DNA from: JBOFDK01 sp051650305
GTDB taxonomy: Bacteria > Bacillota > Clostridia > Lachnospirales > Cellulosilyticaceae
NCBI GenBank assembly: GCA_051650305.1
Contig: JBOFIT010000065.1
Span: 1 to 20,484, forward strand
Length of the DNA stretch: 20,484 bases
Reading direction: 5' to 3'
This document shows positions 1 through 6,746 of this stretch, piece after piece. Every line of letters starts with the position of its first letter. The stretch's first letter is position 1. Below the pieces are notes generated by a model. It had not been told where the DNA came from and ran no database searches. It was given only the letters and a program-made list of their open reading frames with translations. Made by a program: the position numbers and the translations under genes.

Positions 1-962
1 GAGCCTGATGGATTATTAATAATCGCTTGGTTAATTTGTGTATTAACCGTATTGGAGTTACCTCCACCTGTCGTTGTCGTTCCTAGACTTGGATCGACGA
101 TATAGCTGAATTTAACGGTGTTATTATTTGGAATAGGATTAGGAACTGGAATGGTATTGACAACCACACTGAATACGATAGTATTCACTGCTGCAAGCCC
201 TACTGTTCCTATGTTAATACCCGCCTGTGGATTACCTGCATTGGCCACACCATTAATAGTTACAGACCCTGGTACAAAAGTCGTACCTACTGGTATGGTA
301 TCACTGAAAACTACGTTCAGAGCTGTTGTTGTGCCTGTATTTTTAAGGGTTGTGGTATAGACTAGGGTATCCCCTATTTGTGCATAGTTTTTATTGACTT
401 GCTTGATAATACCTGTTCCTGTATCGAAGGCTGCACGATTGAAGGTTACGATGGCAATATTCGTCGTGGTCGTACCTGTCTGCCCATCGGGTATACTAGG
501 ATCAAGTGTAAATTTATAAGTACCTGATGCGGTATTTTTCATTGGATTAGGATTAGGTGTCGTATTAACAACAACTTGGAATGTAACTGTAGACGTCGTT
601 CCTGGATTAACGATACCAACTGAAATACCCGTAGCAGGGTCTCCCGCTACAGTAAGTCCGTTAACAGTAAGTGTATTATTGATATACACTGTGCCGTTAG
701 GTATATTATCTGTTAGTTTAACATCATTTGCAGGGGTATTCCCTGTATTGCTAACGAGTAGTGTATACGTTATGGTTGCTCCAATATCTGCACTGGTTGG
801 GTTTGCCAATTTTGTGGATGTGATGATTGGTTCATTAATCTGTGTTGTTGCGATTGTACTTGTGTTATTCCCACTCACTGGTGCTAAACTTGGATCCACT
901 ATATACGTATAGTTGGCGATAGCATCATTTAGAATAGGATTAGGATTGGGTAAAGTAGACAT
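1..962 (-). CDS. DUF11-repeat surface protein, 3' end outside the window
   Basis: The reading frame is open from an ATG at 962 to the window edge (about 320 codons), so the C-terminus is missing. The protein is rich in Thr, Asn, Val and Pro. It contains repeats of about 130 residues with the features of the DUF11 (conserved repeat) family: an 'IGATITYTLLVSNTGN' type strand, a 'DNIPNGT' turn, and a repeat end like 'YKFTLDPS' or 'KFSYIVDPS'. The repeat ends fall near 900, 510 and 100. The start is supported by AAAGGAGT seven bases upstream. There is no signal peptide: the protein begins directly with an Asn-Pro-rich segment equivalent to the last quarter of a repeat. It lies 24 bp after the Cys-rich gene and is probably cotranscribed with it. 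The DUF11 assignment is firm; a spore-surface location is inferred from the neighbours. Confidence 0.85.
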   Translation of the reverse strand, partial: MSTLPNPNPILNDAIANYTYIVDPSLAPVSGNNTSTIATTQINEPIITSTKLANPTSADIGATITYTLLVSNTGNTPANDVKLTDNIPNGTVYINNTLTVNGLTVAGDPATGISVGIVNPGTTSTVTFQVVVNTTPNPNPMKNTASGTYKFTLDPSIPDGQTGTTTTNIAIVTFNRAAFDTGTGIIKQVNKNYAQIGDTLVYTTTLKNTGTTTALNVVFSDTIPVGTTFVPGSVTINGVANAGNPQAGINIGTVGLAAVNTIVFSVVVNTIPVPNPIPNNNTVKFSYIVDPSLGTTTTGGGNSNTVNTQINQAIINNPSG

Positions 963-986
963 TACATTACTCCTTTCTTAAGATAT

Positions 987-1385
987 TTATACAATGAAGT
1001 CTGCGCGGATTTCATATTCTGATAGTGGAATTTCTATATCCCTAAATTGGCTAGTCTCCGCTTTTTCATAAGTATCTTCTCTTGTTTCTTTTTTATTTTT
1101 ACATTGGCATGGTTTATGCCCACACCCTGTTTTTTCCTCGTGGCATGGTTTATGCCCACATTCTTTTTCTTCCTCTTTACACGGCTTACATTTACAAAGT
1201 GCTTCTTGATTTAAAGTCCCACATGTGCAGTAAGGCTCGCCTGTTGTGCAGTCCATTTTACACCCACATTTACACCCTGGGGTATACTGTCTCTTAGCCT
1301 CCATAAGCTCTCTCTCACAGTCTAATTTGCTTTTCTGACAGCCACATTTTCCACATACAACATATAAATCATACTCTCTGTGCAT
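987..1385 (-). CDS. very cysteine-rich small protein, probably spore coat or exosporium
   Basis: This 132-residue protein has 18 cysteines, mostly as CxC, CGC and CKC clusters between residues 11 and 96, plus two copies of CGHKPC. The last 30 or so residues lack cysteine and end in a hydrophobic DFIV. I do not recognise a named family. Cys clusters of this kind could bind metal or form disulfide-crosslinked insoluble layers, as in known coat and exosporium proteins; that role is inferred. ATG 1385 is preceded by GGAGAGG. A sigma-K-like promoter lies about 35 bp upstream, and the DUF11 gene follows after 24 bp. There is no signal peptide or membrane segment, as expected for a protein made in the mother cell and deposited on the forespore. 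Confidence 0.8.
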   Translation of the reverse strand: MHREYDLYVVCGKCGCQKSKLDCERELMEAKRQYTPGCKCGCKMDCTTGEPYCTCGTLNQEALCKCKPCKEEEKECGHKPCHEEKTGCGHKPCQCKNKKETREDTYEKAETSQFRDIEIPLSEYEIRADFIV

Positions 1386-1419
1386 ATCATCCTCTCCATT
1401 TCATACCTTAATATCATTA

Positions 1420-1448
1420 TATTATATGTTTTGGCCTATCCTGTCGTA
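1420..1448 (-). promoter_or_regulatory. candidate sigma-K promoter of the Cys-rich gene
   Basis: On the minus strand CATATAATA (1428-1420) fits the sigma-K -10 pattern CATAnnnTA exactly. It is preceded at 16 bp by TACG (1448-1445), which contains the AC core of the -35. The first transcribed base would be near 1412, giving a leader of about 27 nt. Sigma-K drives late mother-cell genes in Bacillus and Clostridium. The match is by eye against a short consensus in AT-rich DNA, so it is only a candidate. The sequence also contains TATAAT on the same strand, so a sigma-A reading is possible, although I see no good TTGACA partner. Confidence 0.4.
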
Positions 1449-1503
1449 CCCAATCTCACCGTTTTTCCTATTTTTTTGTACGTTATGCTTTCTTTTTTGC
1501 TAT

Positions 1504-2001
1504 TTAATAAAACTTTACATCTACTAAATATGTCATATAAGCTGAAAGCGTGCGTGAATCTTTCTTCTTTGCATAAAAATCCTCGATATAGCAATTGATA
1601 GAAAACTTGTTACGTCTTATAAGATCACATACACGCTGACCTCCCACTTCTGGTGGTAATACCACAAACACATTTTTCATCATTTCATTAGAGTGTGCTG
1701 CATGTATCGTTTGTGTGCAAGCTTCCCCTACATACTTCACTTGAAGCTTAAAAAGCACTGAAACTACAAGTTTTTCTCCCGTTAATTGTTGTCCTTCATA
1801 AGATACGCCTGTAAGTGTGTCGATAAGATTGTAGTCAATGACTTCACAGCCTGCGGTTATATCCAGTATGTCATCAATATCTGGCTTTTGGCTTGGGATG
1901 ATCATATCTTCTAGGAAACAATCTTCTTGAAAATACATCACCGTTGGTGGTAAATTGGTAGCGATCCCTTTCCCTTGTATGCGCATAGCTTCTCCTTTCA
2001 T
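1504..2001 (-). CDS. SPOCS (DUF3794) domain protein, A-type copy 1
   Basis: The whole 165-residue protein is one SPOCS domain, the module repeated in the clostridial coat-morphogenesis protein SipL. Its features are the beta-strand pattern 'YEGQQLTGEKLVV', 'FKLQVKYVG', 'HAAHSNEMMKNVFVVLP' and a C-terminal 'NCYIEDFYAKKKDSRTL' strand pair. ATG 2001 is chosen over an in-frame ATG at 2037: AAAGGAGG lies eight bases before it, the later start avoids overlap with the upstream gene, and it matches the start of the paralogue at 3678. It begins 16 bp after the B-type SPOCS gene and is surely cotranslated with it. It is closely related to 3184-3678 along its full length. The domain call is confident; its place in the coat is inferred. 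Confidence 0.88.
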   Translation of the reverse strand: MKGEAMRIQGKGIATNLPPTVMYFQEDCFLEDMIIPSQKPDIDDILDITAGCEVIDYNLIDTLTGVSYEGQQLTGEKLVVSVLFKLQVKYVGEACTQTIHAAHSNEMMKNVFVVLPPEVGGQRVCDLIRRNKFSINCYIEDFYAKKKDSRTLSAYMTYLVDVKFY

Positions 2002-2017
2002 TGTTATGGCCTCCTTT

Positions 2018-2497
2018 CTAACAAATTTCTGCTGCAACGAATAGAGTCATATTCATATAAATTTGTCTACAACTTTCTAATTGTGCAGTCACATCTTCCA
2101 CAAATCCTGATGCGATCATTTCGCCACAGCATATATAGTCTGCTGGCAAGACGATGTATGTCATAAATGGCGTTGAAAAAGATGTAATATGAATAGACTG
2201 TGCTTCTTCACATGCTACGTACTGCACTTTTTGCTCCACATGCCCTTCTACGATGATTTTTTTTCCTGTAAGTGTATTACCCTCTAATGACTTTCCTTTA
2301 GGCGTGTGAATTACTCGGGTGTAGTCGATCTTTACTTCAGAAGCTATTTTCAATATAGATTCTATATCTACTTTACAATCTGGTAAGCATAATATAGTAT
2401 CTATGTTCATCTGCTTGAAGCTACAGCTTTGTGTAGGCATACACTGGTTACCATAGGTATACTCTACTAAATTTCTTGTTACAGACCTCACGCTCAT
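2018..2497 (-). CDS. SPOCS (DUF3794) domain protein, B-type copy 1
   Basis: This 159-residue protein carries a single SPOCS domain of a subtype different from its partner. Diagnostic stretches are 'TPKGKSLEGNTLTGKKI', 'EGHVEQKVQYVACEEAQS', 'FSTPFMTYIVLP' and 'CRQIYMNMTLFV'. It contains nine cysteines, including a CC pair near residue 121. ATG 2497 follows AGGAGAAGGAG. A terminator (2634-2597) separates it from the gene transcribed before it, so it probably has its own promoter in 2498-2596. There I see only weak sigma-E resemblance: GAAAATT and CATACCTT about 16 bp apart. It is paralogous to 3697-4167, with the same downstream partner arrangement. No signal peptide or membrane segment is present. 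Confidence 0.87.
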   Translation of the reverse strand: MSVRSVTRNLVEYTYGNQCMPTQSCSFKQMNIDTILCLPDCKVDIESILKIASEVKIDYTRVIHTPKGKSLEGNTLTGKKIIVEGHVEQKVQYVACEEAQSIHITSFSTPFMTYIVLPADYICCGEMIASGFVEDVTAQLESCRQIYMNMTLFVAAEIC

Positions 2498-2596
2498 CGC
2501 TCCTTCTCCTGTTATTTTAGTTGTATTTATTCGTATTCAATGTATTATATTCCTATGCCTTTAAAAGGTATGCCTAATAAAGCTTGTTAATTTTCA

Positions 2597-2634
2597 AAAA
2601 AACTCTTTCTCACCTATGCAAGAAAGAGTTTTTT
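2597..2634 (-). terminator. intrinsic terminator after the Cys-rich CNA-B/CpcR-like gene
   Basis: A 14-bp perfect inverted repeat (2597-2610 and 2621-2634) encloses a 10-nt loop. On the minus strand the stem ends in a run of seven T. It begins seven bases past the stop codon of 2641-3081, so that gene is transcribed separately from the SPOCS pair beyond it. Confidence 0.85.
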
Positions 2635-2640
2635 GAAACA

Positions 2641-3081
2641 TTATTTCTTTATACAAGGCTTTTCATTGCAGCATTTGCATGTTTCGCCACTTACGATTTC
2701 TCGCTCTTCTCCAGTAGCTACTTTACCTACAAGTATTTTATAGCTCGCACCATAGCAAGGTCTTGCTAAGTCAAATTGGTAGAACCCTTCGCAATCTGAC
2801 ATGGTATGTGCTACTCCGTAGTACTCCGTTTTTCCACATTTTTCTACAACTCTTAGGAGTTTAAGTAGACAGCCTTTTACTGGATTGTCGTAACAGTCTT
2901 TGATTTGTCCCCATACTCTGATTGAAGGCTCTAATTGTTTTACCATAACATCTGCATGAATTTCACAGTCACAATGTGATACTTCAAGATCGATGTTGTT
3001 TCCACAGATAAGCCCACAACTCTTTTCGCAGCATCCTCCTTTAGTTTCTTCACCAACAAACTTTTCTTTACACTCTGCCAT
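2641..3081 (-). CDS. cysteine-rich protein with a carboxypeptidase-regulatory-like beta-sandwich
   Basis: The protein has 146 residues and 16 cysteines. The N-terminus (residues 4-39) is Cys-rich (GGCCEKSCGLICG, SHCDCE) and the C-terminus ends in a KCCNEKPC cluster. Between them, about residues 50-130, is a sequence of the carboxypeptidase-regulatory/CNA-B-like type: 'IRVWGQIKDCYDNPVKGC', then 'SDCEGFYQFDL', then 'SYKILVGK'. This is the usual strand, Gly-turn-strand, 'G.Y.F' pattern of a seven-stranded sandwich. ATG 3081 follows AGGAGGG by seven bases. It sits between the two SPOCS gene pairs with its own sigma-K-like promoter and terminator, so it is probably a monocistronic late coat gene. 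The fold call is moderately sure; the structural coat role is inference. Confidence 0.78.
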   Translation of the reverse strand: MAECKEKFVGEETKGGCCEKSCGLICGNNIDLEVSHCDCEIHADVMVKQLEPSIRVWGQIKDCYDNPVKGCLLKLLRVVEKCGKTEYYGVAHTMSDCEGFYQFDLARPCYGASYKILVGKVATGEEREIVSGETCKCCNEKPCIKK

Positions 3082-3123
3082 GTAGAATCCCTCCTAAAAA
3101 ATTTTAAATGATACTTACTCTAA

Positions 3124-3152
3124 TAAATTATGACTTATATAGACGTTTGGTT
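3124..3152 (-). promoter_or_regulatory. candidate sigma-K promoter of 2641-3081
   Basis: Minus-strand AACC (3152-3149) lies exactly 16 bp before CATAATTTA (3132-3124). Both elements match the Bacillus sigma-K consensus (mACm, 16-17 bp, CATAnnnTA). The predicted start near 3117 leaves a leader of about 36 nt with AGGAGGG in place. It is the better of the two sigma-K candidates in the window. Confidence 0.5.
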
Positions 3153-3183
3153 ACTTATTTTGTGATTTTTGTCATTCCTTTTT

Positions 3184-3678
3184 TTATTGGATAAACTTCA
3201 AATCTACTAAATAAGTGACAAAAACACGAAGTGTACGCGCATCTTTTTTCATAGCATAAAAGTCTTCGATATAACAATTAAGGGTAAATTTATTTTTTCT
3301 TAGTAGATCACATGTGTTTTGTCCATCAACAGTTGTTGGAATGATGATAAACACATTTTGCATCATTTCATTGGAATGTGCAGCATGGAGATTCTGGTCA
3401 CATTCATCTGCTATATACTTGATTTGTATTTTAAATTGAATAGGGACAATAAGCTTCTGCCCTGATAAGTTTTGTCCTTCATAGGATACCGCTTTACCCG
3501 TCTCTATTACTTTGTAATCCATCACTTCTGCTACTGCACTTATACCAGCTAAGTCCTCCATATCAGGCTTTTCTGGTGGAATCATCAGATCCTCCATCAC
3601 GGAGGCTTCTTGGAAATACGTTACATATTGTGGCAGTACGGTTGCTATGCCTGCGCCTGTAATACGTGCATTTTTCAT
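3184..3678 (-). CDS. SPOCS (DUF3794) domain protein, A-type copy 2
   Basis: This 164-residue single-domain SPOCS protein is collinear with the copy at 1504-2001. Shared blocks include 'VSYEGQNLSGQKLIVPIQFK', 'LHAAHSNEMMQNVF', 'NKFTLNCYIEDFYA' and 'VTYLVDLKF'. It has far fewer cysteines than its B-type partner. ATG 3678 has AAGGAGG eight bases upstream; that ribosome site lies directly after the stop of 3697-4167 (18-bp gap), so the pair should be cotranslated. No obvious terminator follows before the sigma-K-like promoter at 3152. The SPOCS domain is confident. The likely role is a subunit of a coat-associated assembly, inferred from the family and context. Confidence 0.88.
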   Translation of the reverse strand: MKNARITGAGIATVLPQYVTYFQEASVMEDLMIPPEKPDMEDLAGISAVAEVMDYKVIETGKAVSYEGQNLSGQKLIVPIQFKIQIKYIADECDQNLHAAHSNEMMQNVFIIIPTTVDGQNTCDLLRKNKFTLNCYIEDFYAMKKDARTLRVFVTYLVDLKFIQ

Positions 3679-3696
3679 CTCATAGGCCTCCTTGTA

Positions 3697-4167
3697 TTAG
3701 CGTTCTACAACGATAAGAATGGTATTATTCATATAAAACTGTCTACAAGTGTCTGGCTTTGCAATCATATCTTCTATAAATGCACTTACAACAATGCCTC
3801 CACAGCAATTGATATTATCTGGTAAGACCACATAACTAATAAATGGTGTAGAAAAACTAACAACATGTACAGACTGTACTTCTTCACAAGCTACGTATTG
3901 CACTTTTTGCTCGATAACACCTTCTACAATAACTTTTTTACCAGTAAGCACATTCCCTTCTATGGACTTTCCTTTAGGTGTCTTGATAATTTTGTGATAA
4001 AGTACCTTCACACTTGCAGATACCTTTAACACTTGCTCAATAGCAGGTTTGCAATCAGGAATAGCCCCTACTGTATCCACATTAATCTGTTTAAAAGCAT
4101 AGCTCTCTAACGGATAACATGCATTATCATACGAATACTCAATAAGATCTCTTGTTATTGAACTCAC
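3697..4167 (-). CDS. SPOCS (DUF3794) domain protein, B-type copy 2
   Basis: This 156-residue SPOCS protein is paralogous to 2018-2497. They share 'KTPKGKSIEGNVLTGKKV', 'EQKVQYVACEE', 'SFSTPFISYVVLP' and 'CRQFYMNNTI'. The start is a GTG at 4167 with GGGGGAG five bases upstream; no in-frame ATG lies nearby. A 127-bp gap separates it from 4295-4735. The gap contains two palindromes but no clear terminator, so it may be either the tail of the sigma-E operon or a new transcription unit. Conserved cysteines (KVQYVACEE, a CC pair, and CRQ) are shared by both B-type copies, which suggests a structural or cross-linking need. Confidence 0.87.
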   Translation of the reverse strand: MSSITRDLIEYSYDNACYPLESYAFKQINVDTVGAIPDCKPAIEQVLKVSASVKVLYHKIIKTPKGKSIEGNVLTGKKVIVEGVIEQKVQYVACEEVQSVHVVSFSTPFISYVVLPDNINCCGGIVVSAFIEDMIAKPDTCRQFYMNNTILIVVER

Positions 4168-4185
4168 ACTTACTCCCCCATTCTC

Positions 4186-4233
4186 ATTAATAGGCTATTA
4201 ATTATAATTATGACATATGCACGTACGCATATG
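4186..4233. repeat. two perfect palindromes upstream of the SPOCS B2 gene
   Basis: The first has 8-bp arms, ATTAATAG and CTATTAAT (4186-4193, 4195-4202), around a single G. The second has 7-bp arms, CATATGC and GCATATG (4214-4220, 4227-4233), around ACGTAC. They lie 19-66 bp upstream of the GTG at 4167, in the space where a promoter and operator would be expected. They could be protein-binding sites or chance AT-rich symmetry. Neither is followed by a T-run, so they are not terminators. Confidence 0.45.
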
Positions 4234-4294
4234 ACTTAAAAATACCCATTTATAACAAGATATGCAGTATTCTTATGATTTGTGCTTTTTATGA

Positions 4295-4735
4295 TTAATC
4301 CAGTATGTAATTATAGTAGTAGCATCCTATATAAAGTTTCGTTTTATCTAGTTGTTGGCCAAAGGCATGCTCTACAACGGTTTCTACATTATATTTTTGA
4401 TGGCTATTGAACTTCTGTGGTACTGGGATTGTATTGACTTTAGGTACCCGAAACTGAAAGACTTTATAACTTGTGTCTTCTAAAATACACTCTATCCGAC
4501 CATAAAGTTCATTGTATACTTTCATTTTCTTCCCATACACCGTATCCATATAGCCTTCTACGTTACCTTCTACATAAAGGCTAATCTTAGTGATTTCTTG
4601 GATTGTCTCCCCTTCTTTTAGGTACTCTACCAGATTAAGTTGGTACTCTAGTATATCGCCTTGCTGTTGCCCCTCTGTATCATTTCTTTTGGTACTCCCT
4701 TTATTATAGTCAAGAATGACTGCTAAATTTTCCAC
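4295..4735 (-). CDS. divergent SPOCS-like protein
   Basis: This 146-residue protein shows no strong motif, but residues about 45-140 follow the SPOCS strand order: 'EITKISLYVEGNV', 'YGKKMKVYNELYGRIECIL', 'YKVFQFRVP', 'QKYNVETVVEH' and 'KTKLYIGCYYYNYIL'. The start is a GTG at 4735, with AAGGGGGG eight bases before it and no competing ATG. It follows the glycosyltransferase gene by 23 bp and is probably the last member of the operon that starts at the sigma-E-like promoter near 8200. I call it SPOCS-like with moderate confidence; a profile or structure comparison would decide. There is no signal peptide and no membrane segment. Confidence 0.68.
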   Translation of the reverse strand: MENLAVILDYNKGSTKRNDTEGQQQGDILEYQLNLVEYLKEGETIQEITKISLYVEGNVEGYMDTVYGKKMKVYNELYGRIECILEDTSYKVFQFRVPKVNTIPVPQKFNSHQKYNVETVVEHAFGQQLDKTKLYIGCYYYNYILD

Positions 4736-4758
4736 TGTTGCTACCCCCCTTTTTTTAT

Positions 4759-5781
4759 CTATTGAAATTGCTCGGTATAGAGCTGCATAAGATTTTTGGT
4801 TTCTTTTAGGACACTTTGATACGTTTTTTGCTCGCTACAGAGCTTAGTGAGTTCAATGCCCATATCTTGTGTTTCCATCAGTTCTCCTAAAGTACTTAGG
4901 TCACAGTAGTATCCTTCATTTCCTAGTAGTTCTTGATGCACTTCTGTCTTGCTACAAAGAATGGTGCATCCACAAGCTTTGGCTTCTAGTAGATGACCAT
5001 TCAAGCTGTTGTCCACACCAAACTCTAAAAAACACAGCGCTTCATTGTAGAAGTAAAGTTTATCGTAGTCATTATAGGTATGAATCATATACACTGCTTC
5101 TTGTAAACCCATCATCTGAATCGACTGCTGCACCTTTTCTTTATAACTTCCTGTACTTTCAGTATCGATGGTCAGTAGGATGCATTTTAAGTTTTTTTCC
5201 CTTGTATGCAGGCAAGCGAAGAACTGGAGCATTTCGATGATCTGCTTGCGCTCATGCAAGTCACCTATATAAAGTACATAAGGTTTCTCTATCTTAAACT
5301 TCCCTCTAAGATACAGATAACCTAAGTCAAAAGTCATCTTATGATAGTAGGGTTCAAGCCTTGGATAGATCACTTCTGCTTGAATCCCTAGGTACTTAGT
5401 GATTTCTTTTTGTAGTGCAAAGGAGGTGGTGCAGAAGGTCACCCCTTCTTCTTGCCGTGCCTTGACTGCTTTTTTGAATTTGTCACTGTATATCGGCTTG
5501 CATAAGTGTGGATGGGTGTAAGGAATCATGGTATGAATGGTGCAGAGTACGGGTAGCTCCCCCATGACTCCTTTATTTCTATCTATTGAAAAGCCATTAT
5601 TTAAACAATGATAGAGGCATATGCCTTGGTCTTTTAGTAAGGTGGTGGGGGTGGTAATGGGGTGGATATGTACATGGGCTTCTTTTTTTAGGCTTTCTAG
5701 AATCCTTGTACCATAATGTCTTATCTCTGTAGAGCCCTCTGCTAGAGGGATGCCATCTATGGCTATTTCCATATCCATCAT
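4759..5781 (-). CDS. GT4-type (GT-B fold) glycosyltransferase
   Basis: The protein has 340 residues. The N-terminal Rossmann half has 'MEIAIDGIPLAEGSTEIRHY' and an acceptor-side TIHTMIPYTHP segment. The C-terminal half has 'KPYVLYIGDLHERKQ' (about 170), an 'YMIHTYNDYDKLYFYNEA' segment and 'GHLLEAKACGCTILCSK' (about 265-280). This last is the GT4 donor-nucleotide motif; its second Glu (in LEAKACGC) is kept, but the usual Gly-rich 'EGFGLP' is replaced by FGVDNSLNG. It likely transfers a sugar from a nucleotide sugar in the mother-cell cytoplasm. ATG 5781 follows GGCGGTGG; the next codon is also ATG. It sits between divergent SPOCS-like genes in one operon (gaps of 23 and 26-27 bp), so its acceptor is probably a coat protein or coat polysaccharide (inferred). 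Confidence 0.82.
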   Translation of the reverse strand: MMDMEIAIDGIPLAEGSTEIRHYGTRILESLKKEAHVHIHPITTPTTLLKDQGICLYHCLNNGFSIDRNKGVMGELPVLCTIHTMIPYTHPHLCKPIYSDKFKKAVKARQEEGVTFCTTSFALQKEITKYLGIQAEVIYPRLEPYYHKMTFDLGYLYLRGKFKIEKPYVLYIGDLHERKQIIEMLQFFACLHTREKNLKCILLTIDTESTGSYKEKVQQSIQMMGLQEAVYMIHTYNDYDKLYFYNEALCFLEFGVDNSLNGHLLEAKACGCTILCSKTEVHQELLGNEGYYCDLSTLGELMETQDMGIELTKLCSEQKTYQSVLKETKNLMQLYTEQFQ

Positions 5782-5807
5782 ACTGCCACCGCCTTTCTCT
5801 TTTTTTC

Positions 5808-6293
5808 TTACAAGAACTCTTCTCTATACCCTTGCCCTTTCGTCTCCTTCAAAGAGAGCTGTGACGCCTCACCATCTAGTGTCACTAAGTAATAAAAGCC
5901 GTATGCCAGTTGATGTGCATGGACTCGCTGTACTTCCCCATCTAAGATGTAGCTTTCAATTCTTTTATCGCCCTTGGTCACTAGCTGTGTCAAATGGATG
6001 GTTTCTATATGCTCGCGGTGAAACACATCTTGCTGTGGTGATGCCAGTAAAAACTTGATATGTAGGGCTACTTCCACCATGACGATTTGTTTGTTTTTGC
6101 AAGGGAGTGTGTGCACTTTTACAACGTCACTTTCTACCATGGTGCTAAGTACCTGGTGCATATTGCGCTCTGTCTCTAGGATGCTACCCTTTATATGTCC
6201 GGTATAAGCTTCGTAAAGGCACCTTTCCCTAAGTCTCGCTGGCTGTATGAGCCCTTCTATATGTATTTTTTTACAAGTCTTCTGACTTTCCAT
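5808..6293 (-). CDS. divergent SPOCS-like protein
   Basis: This protein has 161 residues from ATG 6293. A GTG at 6302 would add three residues but would sit directly on the AAGGG ribosome site, whereas ATG 6293 has that site eight bases upstream. Residues about 10-150 alternate short beta-strand-like segments in SPOCS order: 'KIHIEGLIQPARL', 'VVKVHTLPCKNKQIVMVEV', 'HIKFLL', 'RIESYILDGEVQRV' and 'GFYYLVTL'. The match is weak, so family membership rests partly on its place among other SPOCS genes. It is in one operon with the genes on either side (gaps of 26 and 38 bp). Confidence 0.6.
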   Translation of the reverse strand: MESQKTCKKIHIEGLIQPARLRERCLYEAYTGHIKGSILETERNMHQVLSTMVESDVVKVHTLPCKNKQIVMVEVALHIKFLLASPQQDVFHREHIETIHLTQLVTKGDKRIESYILDGEVQRVHAHQLAYGFYYLVTLDGEASQLSLKETKGQGYREEFL

Positions 6294-6331
6294 CTGCTTC
6301 ACCCTTATCTTTTTTTACCTGATGTACTGGC

Positions 6332-6730
6332 TTATGCTGTGATCCCTACTTTAACGTAGTAAAAAAAAGCTTCTTCATTTTCTAGGTATACTTTCGCTTG
6401 TAGCGGTACCACACTGTAGTCCTCCGGTTCTTGCTGACCTTCGGCTACCTTTTGTGTGACTAAATTTCTTACTTCTAGCATATTGAGTTTACCCGGTGCC
6501 TGCTCACTGATGTACTCTACTTTAAGTTTTAATTCTAAACATAGGCATAGCCCTTGCTGTGCTAGGATAGTTACTTCCACATACACTTTTGTTATTTCTT
6601 CTATGGGCATACGGGTTTTATCCAGCGTATAATTGCCTTGTAAGAGCGTGACTGCTTGCCAGTCCACTGCTTCCGTAGTGCTTTCTTGTAATCCAATGTA
6701 TTGAATAAATGGATTGTCCACCTTGTTCAT
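6332..6730 (-). CDS. divergent SPOCS-like protein
   Basis: This is a 132-residue protein. ATG 6730 follows AAGGAGG by four bases, and the gene begins 16 bp after the stop of the SPOCS/propeller fusion. The second half resembles the SPOCS core: 'EITKVYVEVTILAQQG' matches the opening of 4295-4735 (EITKISLYVEGNV), followed by 'LCLELKLKVEYI', 'KLNMLEVRNLV' and 'VVPLQAKVYLENEEAFFYYVKV'. No catalytic motif, signal peptide or membrane segment is visible. It is probably a small structural partner of the proteins encoded around it. The SPOCS relation is suggestive rather than proven. Confidence 0.62.
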   Translation of the reverse strand: MNKVDNPFIQYIGLQESTTEAVDWQAVTLLQGNYTLDKTRMPIEEITKVYVEVTILAQQGLCLCLELKLKVEYISEQAPGKLNMLEVRNLVTQKVAEGQQEPEDYSVVPLQAKVYLENEEAFFYYVKVGITA

Positions 6731-6746
6731 AGAACCTCCTTATGCA

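Noticed and set aside
118..360. Open frames on the plus strand across the DUF11 region
   Set aside because: They arise from the low-complexity Thr/Asn/Val codons of the minus-strand repeats; the minus strand has a start, ribosome site and family match.
1504..4167. Repeated SPOCS DNA as a mobile or recombination repeat
   Set aside because: The similarity is at protein level within intact genes, with no insertion-sequence ends, transposase or target duplications; it is a gene-pair duplication.
4869..5240. 123-codon open frame on the plus strand
   Set aside because: It lies entirely antisense to the glycosyltransferase gene, has no ribosome site and no protein-like motif.
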